Source of the DNA: Thermobifida fusca NBRC 14071 = JCM 3263 | GTDB lineage: Bacteria > Actinomycetota > Actinomycetes > Streptosporangiales > Streptosporangiaceae | Direction of reading: 5' to 3' | NCBI RefSeq assembly: GCF_001592045.1 | Contig: NZ_BCWB01000049.1 | Coordinates: forward strand, 1 to 51,621 | Length of the DNA: 51,621 nucleotides | Shown: positions 36,855 to 46,180 of the stretch, one piece after another | How positions within the stretch are numbered: position 1 is the stretch's first letter | Layout of the letters: every line of letters begins with the position of its first letter | The notes under the pieces: model-generated | Seen by the model: the letters and a program-made list of their open reading frames with translations, nothing else | Database searches by the model: none | Told to the model about the DNA's origin: nothing | Made by a program: the position numbers and the translations under genes

Positions 36855-37517
36855 TCACACGGACTGGTGGAACACATGGGCGCGGATCCAAGCGTGCATG
36901 GCCACCGCAGCGGCCGCACCAGCGTTGATGGACCGTGTGGAGCCGAACTGGGCGATGGAGAGCACCGAAACGCAGACTTTGCGGACTTCTTCCGACAGGC
37001 CGGGTCCCTCCTGGCCGAAGACGAGAACGCATTCGCGGGGCAGGGGATAGGTCTCCAACGGGACCGAGCCTGGAAGGTTGTCGATCCCGATCAGCGGAAG
37101 GTCGTGGGCTTCCGCCCATGCCACCAGGGAAGCCGTGTCGGGGTGGTGGTGGATGTGCTGGTAGCGGTCGGTCACCATCGCGCCGCGCCGGTTCCAGCGG
37201 CGGCGCCCCACAATGTGGACGGCACGGGCAGCGAAAGCGTTCGCGGTGCGGACCACGGACCCGATGTTGAAGTCGTGCTCCCAGTTTTCGATGGCCACAT
37301 GGAATGGGTGGCGCCGGCGGTCGAGGTCAGCGACGATCGCTTCCCGCCGCCAGTAGCGGTACCGGTCCACCACGTTCCGGCGGTCGCCGTTTTTGAGCAG
37401 TTCCGGGTCGTAGTGATCGCCTTCGGGCCAGGGACCTTCCCACGGACCTACACCCACCTCGGTCCGGTCGGGGGGAGGGGGACTGTCGGAGGATGGGGGA
37501 ACGACCTGTTCACTCAC
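36855..37517 (-). CDS. SpoU/TrmH-family RNA 2'-O-methyltransferase
   Basis: This trefoil-knot (SPOUT) methyltransferase of 220 aa shows motif 1 NIGSVVRTANAF, motif 2 VLVFGQEGPGLS and motif 3 SINAGAAAAVAMHAW. The family methylates rRNA or tRNA riboses; the specific site cannot be read here. There is no N-terminal substrate domain, only a Pro-rich leader. GTG at 37517 is preferred because upstream residues look non-coding, but the ribosome site is weak. Confidence 0.87.
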   Translation of the reverse strand: MSEQVVPPSSDSPPPPDRTEVGVGPWEGPWPEGDHYDPELLKNGDRRNVVDRYRYWRREAIVADLDRRRHPFHVAIENWEHDFNIGSVVRTANAFAARAVHIVGRRRWNRRGAMVTDRYQHIHHHPDTASLVAWAEAHDLPLIGIDNLPGSVPLETYPLPRECVLVFGQEGPGLSEEVRKVCVSVLSIAQFGSTRSINAGAAAAVAMHAWIRAHVFHQSV

Positions 37518-37764
37518 GCGGTTCAGCTTAGGCCCCACAGCAGCAGTCACGCTATTGAGGTGTCGGTGCTCGATCCCTGGAGGACGCGGGGCGGCAGCCC
37601 GGCAGCAGACTCCGTCTGCGGCAGCCCTCTCCTGCACGGGTGGATGCCGCAGCTCGTTCGGGAGAAAAGGTCACCATAGGCTCTCTTCCTATTGGGGACA
37701 TCCCTACCAGAGTCGCACAAGACCGCCGTCTGCCGCCCGACCGCTTCCGGCCATAAGGTTCAGA

Positions 37765-38724
37765 CTATGCGCGCGCGTCCTGCCCCTGCGGGGCCAGTTC
37801 CTGCCCGGGAGCGGGGATGCGGGCACCCGTCTCGGGGATCTCAATGGTGACCATGTCGTGCGGCACCGGGCATCCCTTGGGGAACGTGCCGATCCGCCGC
37901 GGATCGTAGCCGTTGGGGTAGCTCTTGATCTTCGGGTTGTTCTCGATGCGGTAGGGCTCCACCCGCGGGGGCATGAACCGGACGATCTTGGCCCGCAGCC
38001 GCATCGCCAGGTGCGCGGCGGTGCGCCAGAACCGTGACGGCGGGTCGTAGCGGAACGCTTGGATGAGCCGGTCGTCCAGCAGAGCCATGGTGAACTTCCG
38101 GAAGACCGGCTGCTGCCAGCGGGGGACGGTATCGACCATCAGCCGCAGCGTGGCATCGGAGACAGCCCGGCCTCCTTCGCTGTACCCGAAGTGGGCGATC
38201 TCGTAGGAGTCGAACAGCTCGTAGAACTCGTCGTAGGTTTCAGGGATCTCTTTGATCCCCATGTGCTTGCCGAGCAGCCGGTAGTAGTTGGTGTTGGCGG
38301 TGATCTCGTGCTCGGTGAGCCGACGCCAGCCGTAGCCCAGGTCGTTGATCCAGCGCACCGGCATGACGACGAAAGTGCTGAGCACGTAGAGGTAGTCGTC
38401 GTTGCTGATGTCGTAGGAGCGGTGCATCTGGTTCATGCGCCGCAGCGCATCGCGCCCCCGTCCCGGTTCGAAACCGTGCCGCATGATCTCGGTGAGGATG
38501 AGGGCGGTGTCGTCGGAGCGGCGCTGGGTGCGGTCGAGGAATTCTCGGGTCTCTGCGAGCAGTTGCCCGATGCTCGGTACGGCGTAGGTGCGGTAGAGGG
38601 CCAGGCTCAACGCCTGCTCGATGTCCCAAGGAAACTCGTGCGTGGTGAGGATTTCCGTGATCCGACGGCAGTCGGCTTCGGCGTCAAGCCGGTGGATCTC
38701 GGTATACCAGTCGAAGCGTTTCAC
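37765..38724 (-). CDS. Oxygenase MpaB family protein (DUF2236)
   Basis: The 319-aa protein belongs to the heme-dependent MpaB/latex-clearing-protein-like group as far as I can recognise it. Expected residues are seen in MRHGFEPGRGRDALRRMNQM followed by HRSYDI, and TFVVMPVRWINDLGYGWRRLTEHE, with the conserved Arg, Met and His context. There is no signal peptide. The GTG start follows GGAG. The upstream neighbour is cvnD, but a perfect hairpin stands between them, so it probably has its own promoter. The substrate is unknown; the family includes rubber oxygenases and mycophenolic-acid pathway enzymes. Confidence 0.78.
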   Translation of the reverse strand: MKRFDWYTEIHRLDAEADCRRITEILTTHEFPWDIEQALSLALYRTYAVPSIGQLLAETREFLDRTQRRSDDTALILTEIMRHGFEPGRGRDALRRMNQMHRSYDISNDDYLYVLSTFVVMPVRWINDLGYGWRRLTEHEITANTNYYRLLGKHMGIKEIPETYDEFYELFDSYEIAHFGYSEGGRAVSDATLRLMVDTVPRWQQPVFRKFTMALLDDRLIQAFRYDPPSRFWRTAAHLAMRLRAKIVRFMPPRVEPYRIENNPKIKSYPNGYDPRRIGTFPKGCPVPHDMVTIEIPETGARIPAPGQELAPQGQDARA

Positions 38725-38862
38725 GGGGGGTGTCTCCAGGGCGGTTGTGTACCGTCTCCGGGGGCTGTTCCAAAGCCCCGCGGCACATCAACCCTTCTTC
38801 ATACCCCTAAAAAACTTGTATGAACCAGCTCAAAATGTGAAAAAAGCAACGGATGGGGTGCG

Positions 38863-38891
38863 GGTGGTCGCTGATGCGATCAGCGACCACC
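38863..38891 (-). terminator. Terminator-like hairpin after cvnD
   Basis: GGTGGTCGCTGAT and ATCAGCGACCACC (perfect 13-bp arms) enclose GCG, starting six bases after the cvnD stop. A T-run on the minus strand (opposite 38841-38846) follows only after about 17 bases. It probably ends the conservon transcript. Confidence 0.65.
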
Positions 38892-38896
38892 AAGCA

Positions 38897-39484
38897 TCAC
38901 ACCGTGCTGGCCGCCCTGGACTGGAGGTGCTGGATCAGCGTGATCAGCACTTCTTTGCACGACTCGCGCACCCGCGCGTCACACAGCAGCACGGGGATCT
39001 GCGGATCGAGGCTCAGGGCGTCGCGGACCTCCTCCGGCTGGTATACGGCGGCCCCGTCGAAGCAGTTCACCGCGACCACAAACGGGATACCGCGCCGTTC
39101 GAAGAAGTCCACCGAGGGAAAACACGTCTCCAACCGCCGGGTGTCGGCAAGCACCACCGCACCCAGCGCCCCGGCAGCCAGCTCGTTCCACATAAACCAG
39201 AACCGCTCCTGACCCGGGGTACCGAACAGGTACAACACCAGCTCAGGGCTGATGGTGATCCGACCGAAGTCCAGCGCCACCGTGGTGGTCGTCTTGTTCT
39301 CCACGCCGGACAGGTCGTCCACCCCCAGACTGGCCTCGGTCATCACCTCCTCGGTGCTCAGCGGGGTGATCTCACTAATCGAGCCGACCATCGTGGTCTT
39401 CCCCGCGCCGAACCCGCCCGCGATGAGAACCTTGAGCGCCGCGGGGAGCAGTGTTGGACCGCGATCAGAGTCGTTGGATGCCAT
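38897..39484 (-). CDS. cvnD: Conservon GTPase CvnD
   Basis: This small Ras/MglA-like GTP-binding protein of 195 aa is the output switch of a conservon. It has the P-loop GGFGAGKTT (about 23-31), switch II FGTPGQERF and VVAVNCFDG in place of NKxD. Its ATG overlaps the end of cvnC by 20 bases, with AGGCGG in place. Last gene of cvnABCD. The NKxD-to-NCFD change is usual in this family. Confidence 0.92.
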   Translation of the reverse strand: MASNDSDRGPTLLPAALKVLIAGGFGAGKTTMVGSISEITPLSTEEVMTEASLGVDDLSGVENKTTTTVALDFGRITISPELVLYLFGTPGQERFWFMWNELAAGALGAVVLADTRRLETCFPSVDFFERRGIPFVVAVNCFDGAAVYQPEEVRDALSLDPQIPVLLCDARVRESCKEVLITLIQHLQSRAASTV

Positions 39485-39842
39485 CGAGTACCGCCTGAAG
39501 GACGTCCCGGCCGACCACCGGGTGCTGGATCGTGTACGGGGCGCGGGCCAGCATGTAGCCGCGCGCGATCAGGTCTCCCATCAGCACTTTGACCACGGCC
39601 ACCGGGATGTCGAGGCGTGCCGCGACCTCTGCCACTGATAAGGGGCGCTGGCAAAGGTCGAGGATGGCAAGCTGTTCCGGCTCCAAGGACAGCTCGTCCA
39701 CCTCGCCGCGGGCCGAGATGACCACACTGATCATGTCCAGTTGGACCGTGTTGGTTGCCTCACGGCCCTCAGTCATCACGTAAGGCCTGACCGGAGAGCC
39801 GGGACCGTCGGAAGCCTTGTCCGGCGTGCGCCGATCGGACAT
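39465..39842 (-). CDS. cvnC: Conservon DUF742 protein CvnC
   Basis: The 125-aa DUF742 protein has a winged-helix-like region (LEPEQLAILDLCQRPLSVAE, followed by VAARLDIPVAVVKVLMGDLI). The family shows VRPYxxTxGR, here VRPYVMTEGRE. It is thought to link CvnB and the GTPase. GGAGAG lies seven bases before the ATG, 12 bases after the cvnB stop. Confidence 0.9.
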   Translation of the reverse strand: MSDRRTPDKASDGPGSPVRPYVMTEGREATNTVQLDMISVVISARGEVDELSLEPEQLAILDLCQRPLSVAEVAARLDIPVAVVKVLMGDLIARGYMLARAPYTIQHPVVGRDVLQAVLDGIQRL

Positions 39843-39854
39843 GGTTGCTCTCCG

Positions 39855-40295
39855 CTATCGCGTGGAGGCCGCGGTCGTCTGACCGTGGGCTGGTGACTCT
39901 GCGGTGCTTCGGGGGGAGGACTCCAGGAACCGGCCGACCTGTTCCACCAGGACGTTCATCTCGTAGGCGATGAGCCCCACATCGGACCCTTCCCCAGCGA
40001 GCACTGCCAGGCAGGCGCCGCTGCCCGCCCCGGTGACGAACAGGTAGGCGTGCTCCATCTCCACGACGGTCTGCAGCACTCGGCCGCCCTTGAACTGGCG
40101 TCCGGTGCCTTGCGCAAGGCTCTGGAATGCTGAGGCGATCGCGGAGAGGTGTTCGGCGTCCTCCGTGGTGATGTCCTTGGACTTCCCGATGGGAAGCCCG
40201 TCGGCGGACAGCACGATCGCGTGCTGGGCACCGACCGCGCGCTCCACGAGTTCGTCGAGCAGCCAGTCCAGATCACGGGGTGCGTTGTCGGTCAC
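39855..40295 (-). CDS. cvnB: Conservon roadblock/LC7 protein CvnB
   Basis: This 146-aa roadblock/LC7-fold protein is expected to act as activator or scaffold for the CvnD GTPase. It begins LDWLLDELVERAVGAQHAIV and includes LSADGLPIGKS, the standard signature. GTG at 40295 follows AAGGA and overlaps the cvnA stop by four bases. Confidence 0.92.
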   Translation of the reverse strand: MTDNAPRDLDWLLDELVERAVGAQHAIVLSADGLPIGKSKDITTEDAEHLSAIASAFQSLAQGTGRQFKGGRVLQTVVEMEHAYLFVTGAGSGACLAVLAGEGSDVGLIAYEMNVLVEQVGRFLESSPRSTAESPAHGQTTAASTR

Positions 40296-42802
40296 TGTGC
40301 ATCCTTCTCGGTGTCGTTCAGCAGCTTCTTACCGTCCTCGCGTCCTTTGCGGGTGCCCTGTTGGAATGCGGTCAGGGTCTGCCGGAGACGCGTTGGACGT
40401 TCCATGTCATTGGTGGATGGCCCTGTCTCAGGGGAAGAAGCCGTTTCTTCAGTCGGGTCGTCGCACAACTGGGGGACGAGATTCACTTGGGGGATGCGAC
40501 GCGGCAGCGGAGGACGGCCCTCCGTGGCGGCGGGCTGCGGACGCTGCGGCGCGTCAGCCGGAGAGGAACCGGAAGGGGCAGGAGGAGTGGGGCGGCGGGC
40601 CGCGCCCTCGGTGGCCAGTTCAGGGAACGTGCTCACCCCAGGAATCCGCCGGGGCAACCTCGGCGGCTGGGCGGGCGCCTGGGAGGACGAGGGGGTGGTG
40701 AGCATGTCCCCGTCGCTTTCGGAAGCCTCCTCGGACGGGGCACCGGTGGGCGACGCAGCCGGCAGGGCCGGGGTGCGCACCCCGCGCTGCGGCAGCCCGC
40801 TGCCCGTCTCTCCGCCGTCCGTGTTGGCGCCGCGGAGGGGGGAGGGCTGCTCGTCGACGATCAGGTTTGCCGGCAGCAGCACGATCGCCAGTACACCCCC
40901 GTAGGGGGAGGTGCGCAACTGCACCTTGATGTGGTGCCGCCGCGCCAGGTGGGAGACCACGAACAGGCCCAGCCGCGTCTTCTCGTTGAGACGCATCACG
41001 TCGAACTCGGGCGGATCGGCCAGCATCGCGTTGGCCGACTCGAGCTCGTCGTCCTTCATGCCCAGGCCGCGGTCTTCGATCTCGATCGTCACCCCGTTGG
41101 GCACCCGGTCCGCGCGCAAGTGGACCTTGGTGTGCGGCGGGGAGAAGGTGGTCGCGTTGTCGACCAGCTCGGCGACGAGGTGGATGACGTCAGCGACCGC
41201 GTTGCCCTGCACGGAGACCGGGGCGATCCGCTGCCGTTTGACCCGGGAGTAGTCACCGCACTCCGAGATCGCACCGCGCAGCACGTCGATGAGCGGCAGC
41301 GGGTGGTGCCAGGTGCGTCCAGGGTTCTGGCCGCCGAGAATGAGCAGGTTTTCTGCGTTCCGCCGGGCCCGGGTGGCGAGGTGGTCCAGTTTGAACAGGT
41401 CGGTGAGCTGCTCCGGGTCCTCCTGTTCGCGTTCGAGCTTGTCCAGGATGCGCAACTGGCGGTGGACCAGGGTCTGGCTGCGGTGGGCGATGTTGAGGAA
41501 CACGCGGTTGACACCCTGGCGCAGTTGCGCCTGCCGGACCGCGGCTTCGACCGCCGTGCGCTGGGCGGCGGTGAAGGCACGGCTCACCTCGCCGATCTCG
41601 TCCTCGGACTCGCTCAGCGGCAGGATCTCGGCTTCGACCTCCACCTCGGAGTCGAGCGGCTCGTTCTTCTTCAAACGGTCCATCAGCGCAGGCAGGCGCT
41701 TGTCCGCCAGCTCCTGGGTCTGGTCGCGCAACTGTACGAGACGGTCGACGAGCCGTTGCGACGACCGGGTGGAGTAGACCAGCACGGTCGCGGTGAGCGC
41801 GGCAACCCCGAGCGAGCCGAGCACCGCGATGAGCAGAGACTGGTTGGCGTCCGAGCGCTGCACCTGCGCACCCCAGGTCGCCTGGCTGGCCCCGATCTCG
41901 GTGAGGGCGTCCTTCACCGGCAGGTAGGCGGACCGCCATTCGGCTTCGTCCACCGGCAGGCTCAAATCTTCGACCTCTTGCCCGGTGTAGGGGTCGAACT
42001 CCGTGGTGATCATCCGGTTGGCGATCTCGTGGATGAGTTCGTGCAGGTGGACGTACTCTTCGTTGTCCCGCAGGGACGCGAGCATGTTCGTGGGCTCGGG
42101 GCCAAGATAGTCGTCGACCGCTTCCAGCATGGATTCGTATGCGCCGACCTGCGCCACGAACTCGTGCTGGTCGTCCATGGAGAACTCGCCGGTGGCGAAG
42201 CCGCGGGAGAGTTTCGCGTCGGCCTGGGCGAGCGCGTCGACGACACGGAACATGGAGACAGCGCTGACCGAAGGTCCGACGACCTCCGGGCTGGGAACGG
42301 ACCGGGCCTGCTCGTCGAAGAGGTCGGCACCCGCCATGACCAGGTCGTTGTAATACTCCTCGACCTCTTCACGGTCGATGTTTCCCTGGTCGACCCGGGC
42401 ACGCAGCTCGCCGATTTCCTCGAATTTTTCGTCCAGGTAGGTGATGCGTTTCTGGACTTTCTCGGGGGACAATGACAAAAGGCCGCGGAATTCGTCGAGG
42501 ATATTGCCCATGCGCTGGTCGACGTCTGCGCGGACGTCGAGGAGGGTCTCCCGGGTCTCTCGGGGGCGGTCCAGGTAGGCCATGGTCACCGAACGCTCAT
42601 CCATGACCGCGGTCAGTGCCAGGGCCGAGGGGAGAAGGAGACGGTCGTTGGCCTGGACGTAGGCGTACTGCACCACCGTCCCGTAGGCCAGGTAGACGCT
42701 ACCGATCAACCACAGGACGACCAACGCCGAGACCGGAGCGAGGACAATTCTGCGGAGGCGGGTCTTGATCAGGGGAGCCCGCTTCTTCTTGGCTGCCTGC
42801 AC
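40292..42802 (-). CDS. cvnA: Conservon sensor histidine kinase CvnA
   Basis: This membrane sensor of 836 aa (nitrate/sulfonate-sensor type) has a helix at about 17-40, a large extracellular helical domain with a NIT-like character (about 45-315), a second helix (about 325-347), a HAMP-like linker and a kinase domain. The kinase has NIAHRSQTLVHRQL as the helical dimer region, the N-box ELVDNATTFSPP, DRGLGM and LGLFVVSHLARRH. A Pro-rich cytoplasmic tail of about 180 residues carries LPRRIP twice and ends in a basic segment. GTG at 42802 follows AGGAG by five bases; an ATG 12 codons earlier has no such site. First gene of cvnABCD. Confidence 0.92.
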   Translation of the reverse strand: MQAAKKKRAPLIKTRLRRIVLAPVSALVVLWLIGSVYLAYGTVVQYAYVQANDRLLLPSALALTAVMDERSVTMAYLDRPRETRETLLDVRADVDQRMGNILDEFRGLLSLSPEKVQKRITYLDEKFEEIGELRARVDQGNIDREEVEEYYNDLVMAGADLFDEQARSVPSPEVVGPSVSAVSMFRVVDALAQADAKLSRGFATGEFSMDDQHEFVAQVGAYESMLEAVDDYLGPEPTNMLASLRDNEEYVHLHELIHEIANRMITTEFDPYTGQEVEDLSLPVDEAEWRSAYLPVKDALTEIGASQATWGAQVQRSDANQSLLIAVLGSLGVAALTATVLVYSTRSSQRLVDRLVQLRDQTQELADKRLPALMDRLKKNEPLDSEVEVEAEILPLSESEDEIGEVSRAFTAAQRTAVEAAVRQAQLRQGVNRVFLNIAHRSQTLVHRQLRILDKLEREQEDPEQLTDLFKLDHLATRARRNAENLLILGGQNPGRTWHHPLPLIDVLRGAISECGDYSRVKRQRIAPVSVQGNAVADVIHLVAELVDNATTFSPPHTKVHLRADRVPNGVTIEIEDRGLGMKDDELESANAMLADPPEFDVMRLNEKTRLGLFVVSHLARRHHIKVQLRTSPYGGVLAIVLLPANLIVDEQPSPLRGANTDGGETGSGLPQRGVRTPALPAASPTGAPSEEASESDGDMLTTPSSSQAPAQPPRLPRRIPGVSTFPELATEGAARRPTPPAPSGSSPADAPQRPQPAATEGRPPLPRRIPQVNLVPQLCDDPTEETASSPETGPSTNDMERPTRLRQTLTAFQQGTRKGREDGKKLLNDTEKDAQ

Positions 42803-43071
42803 TGCTCTCCTAGAGGACCGGGGCCGCTGAGCACACATGGGGAAAAGGCCGACGGATACTGTGACAGCGATGACGGCCGGAGCCGAGGGCCACCCCCTGT
42901 GCGAGAGAGGGCGGCGCGGTGTGCTGAAGCGCGTAAGCGGTCAAAGGGTAAGGAAACCAGCAAGGATCGTACCGCGTTCGGCTAACTCCATGGTGATCAT
43001 TCCGGACGAAAACCGAAGAACCGGATGAGATGCCATTGCGGTGGGATCTTAGAGCCGAGCCGTCGGCGCGG

Positions 43072-43467
43072 TTATCCCCAGGTGAGGAAACCGAGGAAAC
43101 AGCCGATCAGAAGAATGCCTGAGGCCACGGTCAGGAAAAGTGTGCGGGGCCACAGGCTCAACCACGGGGCAGCGACGACTCGAGCCCGCTGCGGGTTATC
43201 CGGATCGTAGGAGACGGTGACGGGATCACCGTAGCGGGCAGCCGACCAGGAGGAGTTGTCGTGCAGAGCCAGGACCTCCTCCCCTTCTTCGGTGCGGAAC
43301 CGCACGATCATCCGCGAGGTGCTGTTGGTTTCGGCATAGCCGACGATCGTGCCTTCGGCTCGCTCGCCGCGTCGCCCCAGCAGCCACGCGGCGACGATGT
43401 CCCGTACCAGCCACACGAGGGAGCACAGGCCGATTCCGATAGGCAGGAGAGGGTAGTAGCGATCCAT
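43072..43467 (-). CDS. DUF3592-like small membrane protein
   Basis: The 131-aa protein has a helix at each end (about 7-30 and 108-128). The soluble middle (ERAEGTIVGYAETNS followed by MIVRFRTEEGEEV and VTVSYDPDNPQRARV) is the DUF3592 pattern. Function unknown. It lies 43 bases behind the 220-aa gene and may be the last member of the VWA-protein operon. Confidence 0.8.
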   Translation of the reverse strand: MDRYYPLLPIGIGLCSLVWLVRDIVAAWLLGRRGERAEGTIVGYAETNSTSRMIVRFRTEEGEEVLALHDNSSWSAARYGDPVTVSYDPDNPQRARVVAAPWLSLWPRTLFLTVASGILLIGCFLGFLTWG

Positions 43468-43510
43468 CGATCGTGGTCCGAAAGCTCGGTCGGATGGCTA
43501 TGGGCTGCGG

Positions 43511-44173
43511 TCAGTTCGCCGGCGCCTGCGGGGTGCGCGGAGGCTCCGGCCCCAAGATCTCCGTGACCATGCTCTCACCAATGTCCACGCCGTAGCCGAT
43601 GTTTTCCAAATCGGTAGCAAGCCGGTCCAGGGCGGCCACATCGGGAGCGGCCCCAGGGGAGGCCGTAGCCAAGAATCGGGGGACCGCGGCCTCCAAGTCC
43701 CGGGTCGCCGCGTACATGCGGCGCCGTATCTCGGCGTGGCGGGACTCCACATAGCGTGCCCGTCCCCGGGAGTGCGGATGCTGTGCCAGGTTGTGGACCA
43801 GCGCGGACAGCTCCTGGCTGCGGCGGACGAGGTGGTCAATGGACGCGGCGATCTCACCGGCCCGCCAGACGATGCGGGAAACCCGGTCCCCCAGCGGCCC
43901 TTCCAGGAACGGTGCGGCCACGTCCTGCAGGGAGACGGCGGCCGCGTGCGCGCGGCGGGCGCAGCCGGCGTCGACCGCCACCGGGTCGGCGGGCAGCTCC
44001 GTCTCGGACGGGGCGGTGGGGAACAGGAAGCCGAACACGAGCACCGCGGTCAACCAGATGATCACGGCGATCACGAAGGCTGCCCAGACGGGGAGGGTCA
44101 CCGCCCAGGCCAGCCCGCCCGCCACCGCGCCGCACAGGAGGCACCACGGGTTGGCGAACTTCCGTAGCTGCAT
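43511..44173 (-). CDS. Hypothetical membrane protein, 220 aa
   Basis: ATG at 44173 follows GGAGGGG. Two helices at about 9-28 and 30-52 (GAVAGGLAWAVTLPVWAAFVI) precede a long alpha-helical cytoplasmic region (about 75-200) rich in Arg, Glu and Ala, probably a coiled coil. I do not recognise the family with certainty; the layout recalls XpaC/TelA-associated proteins. It lies 26 bases after the VWA gene and is almost surely co-transcribed with it. Confidence 0.7.
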   Translation of the reverse strand: MQLRKFANPWCLLCGAVAGGLAWAVTLPVWAAFVIAVIIWLTAVLVFGFLFPTAPSETELPADPVAVDAGCARRAHAAAVSLQDVAAPFLEGPLGDRVSRIVWRAGEIAASIDHLVRRSQELSALVHNLAQHPHSRGRARYVESRHAEIRRRMYAATRDLEAAVPRFLATASPGAAPDVAALDRLATDLENIGYGVDIGESMVTEILGPEPPRTPQAPAN

Positions 44174-44199
44174 TCTCTGTTCCCCTCCGAATCCCGCCG

Positions 44200-46029
44200 C
44201 TAGAAGTTGGAGATCACTGCTTCGAACACCTCGTCGATGCTCTGGGGGTCGGAGGCGTCGTAGGCCGCGGCGTTGGTAGCTTCCGCGATCTGAGTCATCG
44301 TCTTCAGGTCCGCGTCCTCGCCGTAGCTGATGGTGAAGATCCGCACCCCCTGCTGCCCGGGTTCCGGGGTGATGCTGTCGAGGAGCTTCTCCAGGCTGAT
44401 GCCGTTGAGATCTTCGTTCTTCCCGTCGGTGAGGAACACAACCGCGTTGATGGCGTCCGGCCGGCTGTGCTCGGCGACGAGCGTGTGCGCGGCCAGCGCG
44501 GTGTCGTAGAGGCCGGTACCGCCCCCTGGCGGCAGGTTGGAGATCCGCTCCGCGAGCTCCTCCCGGCGGGGTGTCCCGTTGACCGAGGCGCCGAGCGGGC
44601 CGAGGGGCACGAGCTCCCGCCAGTCCTGCCCGTTGTCCTCCAGGTCGGTGCTGAACATCCACAGCCCCACGCGGTCGCTGTCAGAGAACTCGTCGAGGGA
44701 CGTGATAGCGGCCTCCTTGGCGAGCTCCAGGCGGGTGCTTCCCGTGCCCGGGACCGATTCCTGCATCGAGCCGGACGTGTCGATGACGAGGAGGACGTTG
44801 GCGGGCTTGCGGAGCTCAGCCCAGTTCTCCAGCATCGCGTTGAGCACGTTCGCCGACGGCAGGGAGAGCTCGACCGGCTCTGCGGGCAGCACCCCGTTCT
44901 CCTCGGTCAACAGGTCCCCGGTGCGCCCGTCGTGCCCCCGGAACGCGTTGTCCAGGAACACCTGCTGCGCCTCGTCGCTGAGGAGGTAGTCCAGGAAAGC
45001 CGCCGCAGCGGCGCGCTTCGGCTCGTCCGCCCAGTCCAGGACCACGTAGGGGTGGTCCGACATCAGGGTGCCCTCTTTGGGGTAGACCGCGACGAGCGGC
45101 ACGTTCGGCGGTTCGGCGTCTTCCGCGGTTGCCGGGTCGCCGCTGGGGTTGCCCTGGTTGTAGTGCACCACCGACATCTCCTCCACCGCCACCGCGGAGA
45201 CGTAGGTGAGCCCTTGCCCTTCCGCGTCGGCGCGGCGCAGGTTGGCCAGGAACGTCATGGTGATGTCGCCGTAGTGGACGATGGAGCGCTCCACAGCGCT
45301 GACGAACGCGCGGGTCTGGCTGGAGTTGATGTCGTCGACGGTGAGGTCGGAGGCCATACCCGTGCCCGCGAAGTAGGTGCCGACGGTGGCGTTGAGCCCG
45401 GACGTGGAGTAGTTGGGGTTGGTCTTGCCCATGCGGAACTCGCCCCACTCGGGGTGGCCGACCGATCCCCATCCTGCTTCGCTGTCCGCAAGGTCGTGCA
45501 GGTCTACCCAGCCGAGCTCCTTGTCCGGCCAGCCGAGCGCTTCAGCCATCGGCCGGGGCATGGCGATGACGAGGGGGGAGTTGGCGATCGAGGGGGTCTC
45601 TTCCGGGATGAGTGAGGCGCGGTCCTGTTCGGTGACCCGCTGCCGGGTGATCTCCACCCAGCCGGAGCTTGCCGGCGACCACACATCGGGGCGGGGGCCG
45701 TACTCCTCTTCGTCCCATTCCCCGGCGGCGAGGGCGTCCATGGTCATCCCGGAAGACTGTTCGACGATGGAGACTTCCACGCAGCCTTCGTCGATCCGGG
45801 TGCCGCTGTAGTCCTCGGCGAGCTGCCGCATCACCCCGGCTTTCTCCGGTGAGGACGCCACGGTCAGGGAGATGGCGTCCCCAAGGCATCCGAACTGGGC
45901 GAGCGAGGGCAGTTTCGCTCCGGTCGCCACCCACCGCACAAGGGCGATGACGAGGACCGCGACAACGGCGACGATGAGAAAGGGAAGGAACCGTCGATGC
46001 CGTGGTGGAGAAGAAGCCTGGTAGACCAC
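44200..46029 (-). CDS. Solute-binding/VWA fusion membrane protein
   Basis: The 609-aa protein starts at GTG 46029, with AAGGACGGG upstream. A membrane anchor lies at about 14-34. A periplasmic-binding-protein type II domain follows (about 45-395, with SPASSGWVEI and MGKTNPNYSTSGLNA). A C-terminal von Willebrand A domain (about 405-609) has an intact MIDAS: VIDTSGSMQES, GGGTGLYD and FLTDGKNED. Extracytoplasmic ligand binding is therefore joined to a metal-dependent protein-binding module, and no ABC permease genes are present. Such proteins occur in actinobacteria, often near TelA-type genes. Role unknown. Confidence 0.87.
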   Translation of the reverse strand: MVYQASSPPRHRRFLPFLIVAVVAVLVIALVRWVATGAKLPSLAQFGCLGDAISLTVASSPEKAGVMRQLAEDYSGTRIDEGCVEVSIVEQSSGMTMDALAAGEWDEEEYGPRPDVWSPASSGWVEITRQRVTEQDRASLIPEETPSIANSPLVIAMPRPMAEALGWPDKELGWVDLHDLADSEAGWGSVGHPEWGEFRMGKTNPNYSTSGLNATVGTYFAGTGMASDLTVDDINSSQTRAFVSAVERSIVHYGDITMTFLANLRRADAEGQGLTYVSAVAVEEMSVVHYNQGNPSGDPATAEDAEPPNVPLVAVYPKEGTLMSDHPYVVLDWADEPKRAAAAAFLDYLLSDEAQQVFLDNAFRGHDGRTGDLLTEENGVLPAEPVELSLPSANVLNAMLENWAELRKPANVLLVIDTSGSMQESVPGTGSTRLELAKEAAITSLDEFSDSDRVGLWMFSTDLEDNGQDWRELVPLGPLGASVNGTPRREELAERISNLPPGGGTGLYDTALAAHTLVAEHSRPDAINAVVFLTDGKNEDLNGISLEKLLDSITPEPGQQGVRIFTISYGEDADLKTMTQIAEATNAAAYDASDPQSIDEVFEAVISNF

Positions 46030-46180
46030 TGAATCCCGTCCTTGGTGCCGCTCCGCAGGTGTCCCCCGAGATGTAAGCCCCCGATGCTTTAGAGGCAGCG
46101 TAGGCAGAACAGGTTGCACCAAGGACAAAAAAGTATTTTTGTAATGAAAGTGCCGTTTGTCGGATTTGGGGCGGTGATGT

